Assembly (NCBI GenBank): GCA_900472175.1
Contig: UCHD01000004.1
Location: forward strand, 367,723-431,722
From: Hyphomicrobiales bacterium
GTDB lineage: Bacteria > Pseudomonadota > Alphaproteobacteria > Rhizobiales > Rhizobiaceae
DNA: 64,000 bases
Reading direction: 5' to 3'
Shown here: positions 38,412-48,499 of the stretch, piece after piece
Layout of the letters: each line of letters opens with the position of its first letter
Numbering within the stretch: position 1 is the first letter of the stretch
The notes under the pieces: model-generated
Databases searched by the model: none
Told to the model about the DNA's origin: nothing
The model's input: the letters and a program-made list of their open reading frames with translations, nothing else
Position numbers and translations under genes: made by a program

Positions 38412-40226
38412 ATGAGAAATTTTCGTATTTCGGTGCGATTGTATGCGCTGGTGGGGCTGGCACTTGTGACCATGGCGGCCGTCATGACACTTGGCTTGTT
38501 CCAGGAGCAGGACAAGCTGGTGGTGCAGCGCAAGGCCATGCTGGAGGCGATGAACGAAAACGCGGTTTCCGTATTCGACAGCTATTACAAGCAGGAACAG
38601 GCCGGGACGCTTTCGAAGGCCGATGCGCAGGCGCGCGCCATCGAGGCGATCAAGGCCATGCGTTACCAGGGCAACGGCTATTTCTTCATCACCGACATGA
38701 AGAGCATGATGATCATGCATCCGATCAAGCCGGCGCTGGATGGCACCGACCAGACGGACAACAAGGATCCGACCGGAAAGCACATCTTTGTCGAGTTTGC
38801 CAAGAAGGTTGCGGCTGAAGGCAAGGGTTTCGTCGATTATTACTGGCCGAAGCCCGGTGCCGAAGAGCCGGTGCTGAAATATTCGCATGTGGCCGGATTT
38901 GCGCCCTGGGGCTGGATCGTCGGCACCGGCGTCTATGCCGATGACCTCGCAGCCATGTTCAAGGACGGCCTGATCCGCGTGGCGATGATTTGCGGCCTGG
39001 CGGCACTGATCATCCTGGCGGCCGCTTTCTCGATCGTCCGAAGCGTTGTTGGCCCGATCGAGCGGCTGAAGACTTCTATGCGGGCGATTGCCGACGAGGA
39101 CGTGTCGTCAGCCATTCCCGAAACCGGCCGCAAGGACGAGATCGGCCAGATGGCCGGGGTGCTTGCCGAACTGCGGGATTCCGTCAAGGAGCGCATTGGC
39201 TTGCGGCAGCGCGAAGCCGAGCAGCAGAGCCAGATCGACGACGAGCGGCGCGGCAACGAAACGCGGGCGCAGTCGAATGCCCAGGCTCAGGCCGATGCTA
39301 TGACCACCATTGGCAGCGCGCTTGAAAAGCTGGCAAGCGGCGACCTGACGGCGGAAATTGCCCGGATCGCGCCGGAATATTCCAAGCTGCGCGACGATTT
39401 CAACACGGCTGTCACCGCGCTGCGCGGCGTCATCCAGTCGATCGCCCAGTCGACCGAAGTGGTCTATGGCAGTGCCGGGGACATTTCCGAAGCCGCCAAC
39501 AATCTGTCGCGCCGCACCGAGCAGCAGGCGGCCGCCCTTGAAGAGACGGCGGCGGCCCTGGACGAGATCACGTCGACGGTCAAAAGTGCTTCCGACCGTG
39601 CGGCCGAGGCGCGCGAAATGGTCAACGAGACCAAGGGCAGTGCCGCCAAGTCCGGCGAAATCGTCCGCAACGCGATTGCCGCGATGACGCGTATCGAAGG
39701 CTCTTCGAGCAAGATCAGCCAAATCATCGGCGTGATCGACGAAATCGCCTTCCAGACCAATCTCCTGGCGCTGAATGCCGGTGTCGAGGCGGCGCGGGCA
39801 GGCGAGGCTGGCCGCGGTTTTGCCGTGGTCGCACAGGAAGTGCGTGAACTGGCGCAGCGTTCAGCCGGTGCCGCCAAGGAAATCAAGGAGCTGATCCGCA
39901 ACTCCGCCACCGAAGTCGAGACAGGCGTGACGCTGGTGCGCTCGACCGGTGAGGCGCTGACGGAAATCGAAAGCCTGGTCAACCGGGTGAACGAGCATGT
40001 CGCCTCGATCGCCACCGCTGCCCGCGAACAGGCGACCGGTCTTGCCGAGGTCAACACGGCCGTCAACAGCATGGACCAGATGACCCAGCAGAATGCCGCC
40101 ATGGTCGAGGAGACGACGGCCGCCAGCCAGACGCTGGCGCAGGAGAGCCGCGAGCTGAAGAGCCTGCTGCAGACTTTTCGCCTGTCCACGGACAGCAGGC
40201 AGGGCAGCTACAGCCGCGCCGCCTGA
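38412..40226 (+). CDS. Methyl-accepting chemotaxis protein with single Cache sensor
   Basis: A 604-residue receptor. TM1 is residues ~8-30. Residues ~40-185 form a single Cache (sCache_2) domain ([42 protein letters not shown]). TM2 is near 190-212, followed by a HAMP ([21 protein letters not shown]) and the signalling hairpin with the highly conserved tip ([37 protein letters not shown]). No C-terminal CheR/CheB tether pentapeptide is present (ends SYSRAA). sCache_2 receptors often sense small carboxylates. It is monocistronic with a strong terminator. Confidence 0.95.
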   Translation: MRNFRISVRLYALVGLALVTMAAVMTLGLFQEQDKLVVQRKAMLEAMNENAVSVFDSYYKQEQAGTLSKADAQARAIEAIKAMRYQGNGYFFITDMKSMMIMHPIKPALDGTDQTDNKDPTGKHIFVEFAKKVAAEGKGFVDYYWPKPGAEEPVLKYSHVAGFAPWGWIVGTGVYADDLAAMFKDGLIRVAMICGLAALIILAAAFSIVRSVVGPIERLKTSMRAIADEDVSSAIPETGRKDEIGQMAGVLAELRDSVKERIGLRQREAEQQSQIDDERRGNETRAQSNAQAQADAMTTIGSALEKLASGDLTAEIARIAPEYSKLRDDFNTAVTALRGVIQSIAQSTEVVYGSAGDISEAANNLSRRTEQQAAALEETAAALDEITSTVKSASDRAAEAREMVNETKGSAAKSGEIVRNAIAAMTRIEGSSSKISQIIGVIDEIAFQTNLLALNAGVEAARAGEAGRGFAVVAQEVRELAQRSAGAAKEIKELIRNSATEVETGVTLVRSTGEALTEIESLVNRVNEHVASIATAAREQATGLAEVNTAVNSMDQMTQQNAAMVEETTAASQTLAQESRELKSLLQTFRLSTDSRQGSYSRAA

Positions 40227-40255
40227 TCCCGTTCAAAAAGACGGAAATGCCGATT

Positions 40256-40284
40256 GCCCGCGTTCGAAAGGACGCGGGCTTTTT
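40256..40284 (+). terminator. Rho-independent terminator of the chemotaxis receptor gene
   Basis: GCCCGCGT-TCGAAAGG-ACGCGGGC followed by TTTTTCCTTTTTG, about 30 bp after the stop. Confidence 0.9.
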
Positions 40285-40471
40285 CCTTTTTGTTGTAAGG
40301 TTGTGACCATGTTGGGTTGCTATCCCTGGGTTTCGTGTCATCGGGAGGCTCGTTTGAGGGGAGGTGCTTGACCCCTACCGGTTTCCCATGAGAATGATGT
40401 AGTGAATCAAGGTGTTACAGCGCACGCCGCCTGGGGCGGGGCGCGTGACGCTACAAGAGAGAGGACTGCGA

Positions 40472-41065
40472 ATGACGCCGTTTCGACGTATTATGATCCG
40501 GACTACGGCGCTGATGGCGCTATCGATGGGGGTGCTGACGGCGTGCACCGTCGTCGTCGATGAGCCCGGCGGGCGGCCTTATCCTCGGCCGGACCCATCG
40601 AGACCGCAAATGTGCACGATGGAGTACAACCCCGTCTGCGGTGAGCGCGGCAACAATCGCCGGACGTTCGGAAATGCGTGCCAGGCGCGGGCGGAAGGTT
40701 TCCGGATCGCGGGCCGTGGCGAATGCCGGCCTGAGCGTCCCGATTTCGGCGGCGACCGGCCGCAGGTCTGCACCCGCGAATATGCACCGGTCTGCGCCCG
40801 GCAGGGACGCCGCGAGCAGACATTTTCGAACAGCTGCATGGCCGAGGCTCAAGGGTTTCGCGTCGTCGGCCGTGGCGAATGCGAGCGTGGAGACGACTGG
40901 CCCGGCGATGGCTCGGGCATGCGCCCGCCGCGCGAGCCACAGATGTGCACGAATGAATATGCGCCGGTATGCGCGCGTCAAGGCAGGCGGGAGCAGACTT
41001 TCCCGAATAGCTGCACAGCGCAGGCCCAGGGATTCCGGGTCATCGGCGATGGTGAGTGCGACTGA
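40472..41065 (+). CDS. Lipoprotein with three Kazal-type protease-inhibitor domains
   Basis: A 197-residue protein. A lipoprotein signal (ALMALSMGVLTAC, lipobox LTAC) is followed by a Pro-rich linker and three Kazal-like repeats, each with PQMCTxEYxPVCxxxG...TFxNxCxAxAxGFRVxGxGEC. The second and third share QGRREQTF; all six-Cys patterns of eukaryotic Kazal inhibitors are shortened to four Cys. Kazal modules inhibit serine proteases by an exposed loop. Bacterial ones are rare and of unknown target. It probably sits in the outer membrane facing the periplasm or outside. ATG 40472 with AGAGAGGA upstream. Confidence 0.85.
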   Translation: MTPFRRIMIRTTALMALSMGVLTACTVVVDEPGGRPYPRPDPSRPQMCTMEYNPVCGERGNNRRTFGNACQARAEGFRIAGRGECRPERPDFGGDRPQVCTREYAPVCARQGRREQTFSNSCMAEAQGFRVVGRGECERGDDWPGDGSGMRPPREPQMCTNEYAPVCARQGRREQTFPNSCTAQAQGFRVIGDGECD

Positions 41066-41141
41066 GTTGAGCACAACGGGCAAGCGAACTGTTCCGGCTG
41101 GGGCAGTTTGCTTGCATTCCTGACTGTGGAGTGAATGGATC

Positions 41142-41948
41142 GTGCTGCGGATCGTTTCCTTGAACGCCTGGGGTGGGCGGCTGCATGCGCCGCTGATGCG
41201 CTATCTCACCGATGTCGATGCCGACGTGATCTGCCTGCAGGAGGTGGCGCGCACGCCAAAGGCTCCTTCCGACTGGCTGCTCTATCGCGACCACGGCGTC
41301 GAACTGCAGCAACGGGCCAATCTGTTCGATGAAATCCGGGCAGTGCTGCCCGGCCATGACGGCTTTTTCGCGCCGACAGCGCGGGGAGACCTGTTCGACG
41401 GGGACAGAGCCGTGCCTTCGGAATTTGGCCTCGCGACCTTCGTGCGCTCATCGCTGACGGTGATCGCCCAGGCACAGGATTTTGTGCATGGCGCATTTTC
41501 GCCGGATGGCTGGGGCGCGCATCCACGCGCCCGCAACGCCCATTGCCTGCGTCTTTTCAACCATGAGGACGGGTTTTCAATGACGATCGCGCAAATGCAT
41601 GGTTTGCGGGACGTCGCCGGCAAGGGCGATACGCCGGCGCGCGACGCGCAAACACAGGCGCTGGCCGAACTGGTCGGGCGGGTCTGGCACGGTGGCGAGC
41701 GGCTGGTGGTCTGCGGCGATTTCAACGTCTTGCCGGACAGCCGGATGTTCGGATCATTGGCGAAACTCGGCTTGACCGATCTGATCACGTCACGCGGCCA
41801 TACCGATACACGCACCTCCTATTATGAAAAGCCGGGGCGGTTTGCCGATTACATGCTGGTGACGCCGGATATCGAGGTGATCCGCTTTGATGCGGTTGCC
41901 GAGCCGGAGGTGTCCGATCATCGCGCGTTGGTATTGGAGATGCGGTAG
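41142..41948 (+). CDS. Endonuclease/exonuclease/phosphatase (EEP) family protein
   Basis: A 268-residue metal-dependent phosphohydrolase. EEP motifs are present: LNAWGG (Asn), CLQEV (catalytic Glu), MHGL, CGDFN (Asp/Asn), and the terminal VSDHRALVLEM (Asp/His). Members cut DNA, RNA or phospholipid headgroups; the substrate is not clear. It has a GTG start at 41142 in the sequence GATCGTGCTGCGG, with GTGGAGTG upstream. There is no signal peptide. Confidence 0.87.
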   Translation: MLRIVSLNAWGGRLHAPLMRYLTDVDADVICLQEVARTPKAPSDWLLYRDHGVELQQRANLFDEIRAVLPGHDGFFAPTARGDLFDGDRAVPSEFGLATFVRSSLTVIAQAQDFVHGAFSPDGWGAHPRARNAHCLRLFNHEDGFSMTIAQMHGLRDVAGKGDTPARDAQTQALAELVGRVWHGGERLVVCGDFNVLPDSRMFGSLAKLGLTDLITSRGHTDTRTSYYEKPGRFADYMLVTPDIEVIRFDAVAEPEVSDHRALVLEMR

Positions 41949-42106
41949 GGCGCGTCTTTTCGACAGGGGCTGTTTGGTTGCCGGATTGAAAAAATCTCCG
42001 GCCGGTTCAATTTTTTCGCGCCGTGTGTCGATTCCTGCCGGCACCGTTCGTCGTGGAGGTGTGGGCATGAGCCTACGCAACAAATGGACCCTCAAGGAGA
42101 GCCTGA

Positions 42107-42508
42107 ATGCCCAAGATGATTTTCGTTAATCTGCCGGTTGCCGACCTGGCCAAAGCCACCCGCTTCTATCAGGCGATCGGATGCGAAAAGAACGAACAGT
42201 TCAGCGACCAGACGTCCGCCAGCATGGTCTGGTCTGAGACGATCACGTTCCAGCTGGCAACGCCGGCTTATCTCGCGACCTATACGCCAAAGCCGCTGGC
42301 CGACGCGCATCAGACAACCGAGATGCTTTTGGCCTTGTCGATCGACAGCCGCAAAGAGGTCGACAGATTGACCGAAGCGGGTGCAGCTGCCGGAGGTAAA
42401 GCCGATATTCGGCCGCCGCAGGACAGCGGTTTCATGTATAACCGTGCCGTCGAAGACCCCGATGGCCATGTGTTCGAGCTGATGTGGATGGACATGAGCG
42501 CCGCCTGA
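42107..42508 (+). CDS. VOC-family protein (glyoxalase/bleomycin-resistance fold)
   Basis: A 133-residue protein with one vicinal-oxygen-chelate domain: FVNLPVADLAKATRFYQAIGC at the start and AVEDPDGHVFELMWMD at the end, with the usual metal-binding Glu. Rhizobial relatives are annotated as lactoylglutathione lyase-like but without proven activity. ATG 42107 is preceded by GGAGAG. Confidence 0.88.
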   Translation: MPKMIFVNLPVADLAKATRFYQAIGCEKNEQFSDQTSASMVWSETITFQLATPAYLATYTPKPLADAHQTTEMLLALSIDSRKEVDRLTEAGAAAGGKADIRPPQDSGFMYNRAVEDPDGHVFELMWMDMSAA

Positions 42509-42542
42509 GCCGGCAGGCAATGGGGTGAAGGAGCTGCTGCAG

Positions 42543-42989
42543 ATGCATATCGATGTAACCACGATCGGGTTTACCCATAGCACTGCGGCGGACTTCTTTG
42601 GCCGTATCAAGCAGGCCGGTGTGAAGAAGGTGATCGATATCCGGCTTCACAACACCTCGCAGCTTGCCGGTTTCGCCAAGGCTGCCGACCTGCCGTATTT
42701 CCTGAAGGAGCTCTGCGGCGCTGACTACGTGCATCAACCGCTGCTGGCTCCGACAGAAGACATCCTGACGTCCTTCAGGAAGAAGAAGGACGGCGACTGG
42801 AACACGCTGCGCCACCGGTTCATGGACCTGATGGCCGAGCGGCAGGTGGAGACCCGGCTGACCCCTTCGTCGTTTGCCGGCAGCTGCCTGCTCTGTTCGG
42901 AGGCGCAGCCGCATCACTGCCACCGGCAGCTCGTCTGCGACTATCTCGACGGCAAGTGGGGCGGGAAGCTGACTGTCCGGCATCTCTGA
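42543..42989 (+). CDS. DUF488 family protein
   Basis: A 148-residue protein with DUF488 hallmarks: TTIGFTHSTAADFF, VIDIRLHNTSQLAGFA, and the C-terminal Cys/His cluster (SCLLCSEAQPHHCHRQLVCDYL). The family is widely distributed and of unknown function, sometimes linked to nucleic-acid metabolism. AAGGAG at 42529 supports the ATG at 42543 over the upstream GTG. It begins 34 bp after the VOC gene and may share its transcript. Confidence 0.88.
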   Translation: MHIDVTTIGFTHSTAADFFGRIKQAGVKKVIDIRLHNTSQLAGFAKAADLPYFLKELCGADYVHQPLLAPTEDILTSFRKKKDGDWNTLRHRFMDLMAERQVETRLTPSSFAGSCLLCSEAQPHHCHRQLVCDYLDGKWGGKLTVRHL

Positions 42990-43200
42990 AAAGAGCCGTG
43001 TTTCCGCTCCGGGCACCCATAACCGGGGATGCGTTCGAAAGCCTTCGTTTACCCTGTTTGCATAAAATCCGCTTCAGTTCCGGTCTTTCCCGTCCTGCGC
43101 CTGCCTTTCGACACAGGCTGCCCGCAGGTTTTCCGCAGGGACCGGGCGGGTACGATGGTGCGTTTCGAGGCACCGTCATCGGTAGAGGCGGCAGTTTAGT

Positions 43201-44520
43201 ATGGCGTATGTTTCCTTTTTCCGGCGTCCAGCGGCGGTCTTCCTGCTGTCGCTTTCCTTGGCCGCCTGTTCGACGGATGACTTCGGCCCGCCGGGACGAA
43301 TCGATTCATCATCGCGGGTCGGCGCCATTGAGCCCGCCAGCCGCCATGCCCGTGGCTCGCGGGAAAATCCTTATCCTGCCGCCGATGGGGCTGTTGCCAC
43401 CTTCGCCGAGAATTCAGACACTGCCGTCCCGGCCGATCCACGCCTGCAGGCATCGCGCCAGCGTCTGCCCATGATCGATAGCGAAGCCGCGCAACAGCAG
43501 CCGCTCGCCGTTGCCAGTGCGCCGCCGATGACGGTACCTGCCGAAGGCGTCAACATGGATGCGATGATGGGTGTCGAGACAGGCTCGACACCGGTTGTCG
43601 GTCTGGCCGAAGAGCAGAACCGCGATTATGGCCGGGGCAACGAGATCGCCAGAGGCAATGAGATCGCCGAGGGCAATGCCAGCCAGCCGGTGGTTGGCGG
43701 TATCGGTGGTGACACGGTGCAACAGCTTGGGGGGCCGCAGGCCGTGCAGGTGGCATCAGCTGACCCGGGCTACGACCCCGATCTACCGCCGCTCAGCGCC
43801 GAAAAGCAGGCCGCCGAAGAGGCGCGCAAGGCGCAATTTCTCGATCAGCAGCAGCGTGTGATGCTGCGTAAACAGCAGACACAGGGCGAGCAACAGGTGG
43901 CTTTCCTGCCGCGGGCGGGAAATCCGCTGTCAGTTCCCGAGTCCGAGCCTGATTTTACCGGGCAGATGCCAGCCTCGGAAATCGCCTGCCGCCAGCGGCT
44001 GAAGAAGCTCAAGGTCGAATTCACCGATATTCCGCGGATTTCCAACGGCCGGGCCTGTGGCATCGACTATCCGATCCAACTGACCGGCCTTTCCGGCGGT
44101 ATCGACATCAAGCCGGCCGTCAAGCTCAACTGCGAGGTGACGGAAGCCTTTGCCAAATGGGTGAAGAACGAACTGGCGCCATCGGCCCGCTACCGCTATC
44201 TCTCCGGCATCAAGACGATCAAGCCGCTCGGTGGCTACTCCTGCCGGACGATGAATTCCAAGCGCGGCAATCCGATGTCCGAGCATGCCCGTGGCAACGC
44301 CATCGATGTCGGCAAGTTCGTGCTGAATTCCGGCAAGGAAATCGACGTGCGCAAGCCGGGATTCTTCGCCTTCCGTGAAAAGGGCCTGCTGAAGGCGGTG
44401 CGTAGCGACAGCTGCAAATATTTCAACACCGTGCTTGGCCCCGGCAGCGATCCTCAGCACAAGGATCATTTCCATTTCGACCTCAGGGAACGCAAATCCG
44501 GCTACCGGCATTGCGATTGA
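43201..44520 (+). CDS. Extensin-like family lipoprotein (D-Ala-D-Ala peptidase-like fold)
   Basis: A 439-residue lipoprotein (lipobox LAAC, Cys-23). A long disordered linker rich in Q, P and A (residues 30-255) contains an imperfect NEIARGNEIAEGN repeat. The C-terminal ~185 residues are the Extensin_2 (PF06904) domain, with SEHARGNAIDV and HKDHFHFDLR, the His/Asp/His zinc-site pattern of MepA/VanY-type peptidases. It may act on peptidoglycan in the periplasm, though activity of this family is not established. The ATG at 43201 gives an immediate lipoprotein signal. Confidence 0.87.
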   Translation: MAYVSFFRRPAAVFLLSLSLAACSTDDFGPPGRIDSSSRVGAIEPASRHARGSRENPYPAADGAVATFAENSDTAVPADPRLQASRQRLPMIDSEAAQQQPLAVASAPPMTVPAEGVNMDAMMGVETGSTPVVGLAEEQNRDYGRGNEIARGNEIAEGNASQPVVGGIGGDTVQQLGGPQAVQVASADPGYDPDLPPLSAEKQAAEEARKAQFLDQQQRVMLRKQQTQGEQQVAFLPRAGNPLSVPESEPDFTGQMPASEIACRQRLKKLKVEFTDIPRISNGRACGIDYPIQLTGLSGGIDIKPAVKLNCEVTEAFAKWVKNELAPSARYRYLSGIKTIKPLGGYSCRTMNSKRGNPMSEHARGNAIDVGKFVLNSGKEIDVRKPGFFAFREKGLLKAVRSDSCKYFNTVLGPGSDPQHKDHFHFDLRERKSGYRHCD

Positions 44521-44626
44521 TCGGACGGTGTCCGCTCGTAGGTACGCCGGTTTACGGTAATCTTCTTGCTGCGCTGGGTTGAAAACGATTATTGCGGTTT
44601 CGCGTGGAAGAAAACGGGGATTCGTA

Positions 44627-45013
44627 ATGGAAACCAGAGCCTATCTCGGCGGCTGTCTGTGTGGAAATATCCGTTTCAAGGCAACCGGCACGCCCGGCAA
44701 TCCGCATACCTGCTCGTGTGAAAACTGCCAGCGGCATTCCGGCGCACAGACGCTCTGTTGGGTGGAGTTTCCGCGCGATGTTGTCGAGTGGACCGGCGAG
44801 GGCGGTATGCCTGCCGTCTACCGGTCGTCCGATTACTCCAGCCGCTCCTTTTGCCCGAAATGCGGCAGCACGCTGGGGGCCGTCGATGATGAGCCGGTGA
44901 TTGCGCTGGTGACCGGCAGTTTTGATGAACAGGACGTAGAGGAGCTGCGCCCGCTCTCGCACTCTTTCGAGGATGTGCACCCAAGTTGGTGGAAAATCCC
45001 GGCGGCAAGCTAG
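44627..45013 (+). CDS. GFA family zinc protein, first paralogue
   Basis: A 128-residue protein of the glutathione-dependent formaldehyde-activating enzyme (GFA) fold. Zinc-binding cysteines are in GGCLCGNIRF, CSCENCQRHSG and CPKCGSTLG. The catalytic role of most members is unproven. The ATG at 44627 (METRAYLGG) is chosen over an upstream one, because the family starts near this point. A second GFA protein is encoded at 63307. Confidence 0.9.
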   Translation: METRAYLGGCLCGNIRFKATGTPGNPHTCSCENCQRHSGAQTLCWVEFPRDVVEWTGEGGMPAVYRSSDYSSRSFCPKCGSTLGAVDDEPVIALVTGSFDEQDVEELRPLSHSFEDVHPSWWKIPAAS

Positions 45014-45373
45014 CTGCCGTTTCGGCTGGCTGCGCAAAAAAATGGCCGGTCGAAACCGGCCTAAAATGAACCTTACCGAAGAGGGGACTGCCGGAGGTTC
45101 TTGCAAATCACTGTCGTCGTCTGTGTCCCACGCGGCGAACATGGCGTGTGTCCATCACGGTTTCATGACAGGCGCGGTTGATAACGGAAGGGCCGGATTC
45201 CGTTGCCGGTGGTTGTTGTCGCGGCAGGATTGCCATCAAAACCGTTGCCGGGGAGGCCGCGGCCACGCGTGACAATCCGTTTTCAATTTTTCTCGATTTT
45301 GCAGCTGAAATTTCCGGCGGAACACCCATATAAAGCATCTCTTTCCGTATTCGTCCCTCCCGGAACATATTTC
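45014..45373. other. 360-bp intergenic region with a minus-strand terminator-like hairpin
   Basis: It separates two rightward genes. On the minus strand GGCCGGT-TTCG-ACCGGCC (45044-45061) is followed by ATTTTTTTG, a good terminator pointing leftward although no leftward gene is known upstream of it. An AAAGCATC stretch and TTTCCGT near 45330 precede the ABC-transporter start. No coding frame is convincing. Confidence 0.45.
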
Positions 45374-46300
45374 ATGGCGCCCATCGTTTCCGTTTCCAAT
45401 CTGGTGAAAACCTATGCGTCCGGCTTTCAGGCGCTGAAAGATGTCAGTCTCGATATTGAGGAAGGCGAAATCCTGGCATTGCTGGGGCCGAATGGCGCCG
45501 GCAAGACGACGCTGATCTCGATCATCTGCGGCATCGTCAATCCGACCGGGGGCACGGTGCTGGTCGGCGGCCACGACGTCGTCACCGATTTCCGGGCGAC
45601 CCGCTCGATCATCGGGCTGGTGCCGCAGGAACTGACGACCGATCAGTTCGAGACGGTCTGGAACACGGTGTCGTTTTCGCGCGGGCTGCACGGCAAGAAG
45701 CCGGATCCCGCCCATATCGAAAAAGTGCTGAAGGACCTGTCGCTGTTCGACAAGAAGGACAACATGCTGCGCGAGCTTTCCGGCGGCATGAAGCGGCGGG
45801 TGCTGATCGCCAAGGCTTTGAGCCACGAGCCGCGTGTGCTGTTTCTCGACGAGCCGACCGCCGGGGTCGACGTCAATCTGCGCAAGGACATGTGGAAGGT
45901 GGTCGAGAAGCTGCGGGAAACCGGTGTGACGATCATCCTGACCACGCATTATATCGAAGAGGCCGAAGAGATTGCCGACCGGGTCGGCGTCATCAATGGC
46001 GGCAAGATTTTGCTGATCGAACAGAAGACGGAGCTGATGAAGAAGCTCGGTCGCAAGCAGCTCAGGGTCGAGCTGCAGGAGCCGCTGCAAGATATCCCGG
46101 AGGCGCTTGGCTCCTACGATCTGACGATCGGGGACGGGGGCGGCAGCCTGATCTATGACTATGACACATCCGGCGAGCGCACCGGCATCACCACGCTTTT
46201 GACCGCATTGGCCGAAGCCGGAATCAGGCTCAAGGATATCTCGACGCAACAGAGTTCGCTCGAGGACATTTTCGTCGAACTGGTGGGAGCACGCGCATGA
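45374..46300 (+). CDS. ABC-2 type transporter ATP-binding protein
   Basis: A 308-residue ATPase with Walker [10 protein letters not shown], signature [15 protein letters not shown], Walker [13 protein letters not shown] and H-loop [15 protein letters not shown], plus a C-terminal ~80-residue extension. It is of the YadG/NodI-like exporter class. It forms a two-gene operon with the ABC-2 permease (ATGA overlap). The substrate is unknown; multidrug or polysaccharide export are possible. The ATG at 45374 ([17 protein letters not shown]) fits the family start. Confidence 0.92.
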   Translation: MAPIVSVSNLVKTYASGFQALKDVSLDIEEGEILALLGPNGAGKTTLISIICGIVNPTGGTVLVGGHDVVTDFRATRSIIGLVPQELTTDQFETVWNTVSFSRGLHGKKPDPAHIEKVLKDLSLFDKKDNMLRELSGGMKRRVLIAKALSHEPRVLFLDEPTAGVDVNLRKDMWKVVEKLRETGVTIILTTHYIEEAEEIADRVGVINGGKILLIEQKTELMKKLGRKQLRVELQEPLQDIPEALGSYDLTIGDGGGSLIYDYDTSGERTGITTLLTALAEAGIRLKDISTQQSSLEDIFVELVGARA

Positions 46301-47058
46301 ACCTCGAAGCGGTCAAGTCGATCTATTTCTTCGAGATGGCGCGAACGCGCCGCACGCTTTTGCAGAGCGTGGTCTCGCCGGTCATTTCCACCTCGCTCTA
46401 TTTCATCGTCTTCGGTGCGGCCGTCGGCTCGCGCATCCAGGAGATCGATGGGGTTTCCTACGGTGCCTTCATCACGCCGGGCCTGATCATGCTGACGCTG
46501 CTCACCCAGTGCATCGGTAACGGCTCCTTCGGCATCTATTTTCCGAAATTCACCGGCACGATCTATGAGCTTCTGTCGTCTCCGGTGTCGATGACGGAAA
46601 TCGTGCTTGGCTATGTCGGGGCGGCGGCGACCAAGGGCATGATGATCGGCATCATCATATTGGGGACGGCCTCGCTGTTCGTCGATCTGTCGATCGCCCA
46701 TCCCTTTGTGATGTTGCTGTTCTTCGTGCTGACGGCCGTGACCTTCAGCCTGTTCGGCTTCATCATCGGCATCTGGGCCAAGGATTTCGAACAGCTCAAT
46801 CTCATTCCGATGCTGGTCATCCCGCCGCTGGTCTTCCTCGGCGGCAGCTTCTACTCGGTCAACATGCTGCCGCCCTTTTGGCAGGCGGTCAGCCATTTCA
46901 ACCCGGTTCTCTACCTGATCAGCGGATTCCGCTGGAGCTTCTTCGAGATCGCCGACGTCAACCCGGTGATCAGCCTCGTCATCATCATCGGGTTTTTGGC
47001 GGTGCTGATGGGATTGCTGACATGGATCTTCAAGACGGGGTACCGGTTGCGGAACTGA
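46297..47058 (+). CDS. ABC-2 type transporter permease (YadH-like)
   Basis: A 253-residue permease with six helices and the ABC-2 signature in its last third ([38 protein letters not shown]...HFNPVLYLI). Its start overlaps the ATPase stop by 4 bases. YadH-like proteins form homodimeric exporters; the cargo cannot be determined. Confidence 0.93.
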   Translation: MNLEAVKSIYFFEMARTRRTLLQSVVSPVISTSLYFIVFGAAVGSRIQEIDGVSYGAFITPGLIMLTLLTQCIGNGSFGIYFPKFTGTIYELLSSPVSMTEIVLGYVGAAATKGMMIGIIILGTASLFVDLSIAHPFVMLLFFVLTAVTFSLFGFIIGIWAKDFEQLNLIPMLVIPPLVFLGGSFYSVNMLPPFWQAVSHFNPVLYLISGFRWSFFEIADVNPVISLVIIIGFLAVLMGLLTWIFKTGYRLRN

Positions 47059-47082
47059 CGGACGACCCGGGTCCTGCGGGAG

Positions 47083-47505
47083 TTACATCTTCGTCAGGGG
47101 AGTTTCTGCCGATTGCCTTTTGAAGATGGCCTTGATTGTGCCGGCGCGGCGATTGCCAGTCTCGCTCAGCATCATCATCTGCAATTGTTCACCTTTCAGT
47201 GTAATGGCAATATGGAAGAGCGTGCCGCTGTAGGGTCCGCCTTTTCCTTCTTGCCAGCGGCCGTTCCCGACCGCCCAGAGAGTGTTGCTGGGGCTGTCTG
47301 CCTGGACAGCGGCGGACCAGCCATTGTTGGCCGCAATGGTCAGAACCGATCCATGCCGCATGATGGTGATCTTGCAGGAACTGCATTCGCCTGCATTGGA
47401 GCTCACCTGTTGCCACTCTCCTGGCAAGCCGTATTCGCCTGCATAAGCGGCAGATGGCAGAAGCAGCGCGGCAGTGGCAAGAAGTGATTTCAACACCCGG
47501 TTCAT
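47083..47505 (-). CDS. Secreted hypothetical protein (140 aa)
   Basis: It has a signal peptide (MNRVLKSLLATAALLLPSAAYA) and a mature ~118-residue part with a Cys pair (AGECSSCKITIMRHG) likely to form a disulfide. The pattern of small beta strands (SGTLFHIAITLKGEQLQMMML) suggests a lipocalin- or DUF-type sandwich. No family is recognised. It is separated by 22 bp from the protease gene upstream on the same strand. Confidence 0.72.
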   Translation of the reverse strand: MNRVLKSLLATAALLLPSAAYAGEYGLPGEWQQVSSNAGECSSCKITIMRHGSVLTIAANNGWSAAVQADSPSNTLWAVGNGRWQEGKGGPYSGTLFHIAITLKGEQLQMMMLSETGNRRAGTIKAIFKRQSAETPLTKM

Positions 47506-47527
47506 GCATGGCCTCCCGCCGGTTTCT

Positions 47528-48229
47528 TCAATCTCTCAATCTCAACTCATCCGTCTGCATCTGCAGGAAGTCGAGTGTCGACAGAAAACTCATGCCGAGC
47601 AGGCTCTGGTCGAGCATGCCCTGCTGGGTAACCATTGCCTTGACGTCATTGCGAACGATCGGGCCGATCGCCACCTCGCTCAGCGTCACCGGTGCTGCAC
47701 GCGCTTCACCGTTTGCCGTTGAAATGGTCTGTGTGAAGGCGAGGCCCGCCGGGTTGAGGCCGAGCGTTTCGGCGTCCTCGTAGGACAGGGCTACCCGGCT
47801 GGCGCCGGTATCGACCAGCATCTGGACGGTGGCGCCATTGACGGTCACGGGCGTTTCGAAATGACCGTTCAGCACCTTGTGCAGCACGACTTCCTGAACA
47901 CCTTCACTGTCGGTGAAGACGGCGGCGCGTCCGGGAATGAGGCCGGCTGCCAGGCGTCCGCCGAAGGACTGCAGGTCGGTGCGGTAGAGGTAGCCGGATA
48001 CGAGAACGAGAATGATCAGCACCCAGATGCCGAACTGGCGCAGGCTTTGGCCGATATGGCGGCGGCTTTGGACGATGCCGGTGGCAAACATCGCAGCGAT
48101 GGCACCAAGCGTGACGAGGCGGCCGAAATCGTCGTTCATGATGCCGAAGGTGCGGCCGCTGTCATGGTTGAGGATCAGAAAGATGAGGCCGACGGCAAGG
48201 ATGCCCAGAAGGATGGTCAGTCTGGTCAT
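47528..48229 (-). CDS. Retropepsin-like aspartic protease (TIGR02281/clan AA), membrane-anchored
   Basis: A 233-residue protein. Three hydrophobic segments occupy residues ~5-85, followed by a clan AA domain with one catalytic LVDTGAS motif (single half-site, so it must dimerise). The final [14 protein letters not shown] is typical of this family, related to RC1339 and SpoIIGA-like proteases. The active site should face the periplasm. It overlaps the DUF1289 gene upstream by 4 bases (ATGA). Confidence 0.9.
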   Translation of the reverse strand: MTRLTILLGILAVGLIFLILNHDSGRTFGIMNDDFGRLVTLGAIAAMFATGIVQSRRHIGQSLRQFGIWVLIILVLVSGYLYRTDLQSFGGRLAAGLIPGRAAVFTDSEGVQEVVLHKVLNGHFETPVTVNGATVQMLVDTGASRVALSYEDAETLGLNPAGLAFTQTISTANGEARAAPVTLSEVAIGPIVRNDVKAMVTQQGMLDQSLLGMSFLSTLDFLQMQTDELRLRD

Positions 48230-48450
48230 TCGCCGCTTACCCTTTCGCGGGCCATGCGGGTCCGGCGCGTTTCACGGCGGGGTTTGCGCTCGACCGTTTC
48301 CAGCCGCGCCGGCAGGCTGTCCATGATGTCGCGTCGCTCTTCGGAAGTGTAGAGCGACCATGCGCCGATCTCATCACGCGTGCGGCCGCAACCGAAGCAA
48401 AAGCCGGTTTTTATGTCGATCGAACAGACGAGAATGCAGGGTGTTTCCAT
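48226..48450 (-). CDS. DUF1289 family small Cys-rich protein
   Basis: A 74-residue protein with the family pattern [25 protein letters not shown] (four Cys, likely a metal centre) and W..L..EER. The C-terminus is Arg-rich. The family is often next to aspartic protease-like genes in alphaproteobacteria, as here, but the link is not understood. First gene of a DUF1289-protease pair. Confidence 0.9.
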   Translation of the reverse strand: METPCILVCSIDIKTGFCFGCGRTRDEIGAWSLYTSEERRDIMDSLPARLETVERKPRRETRRTRMARERVSGE

Positions 48451-48499
48451 GAAGGCGCGACAATCCGGAAAAGCGGTGGTTCAAATCTATATCGTCGTT

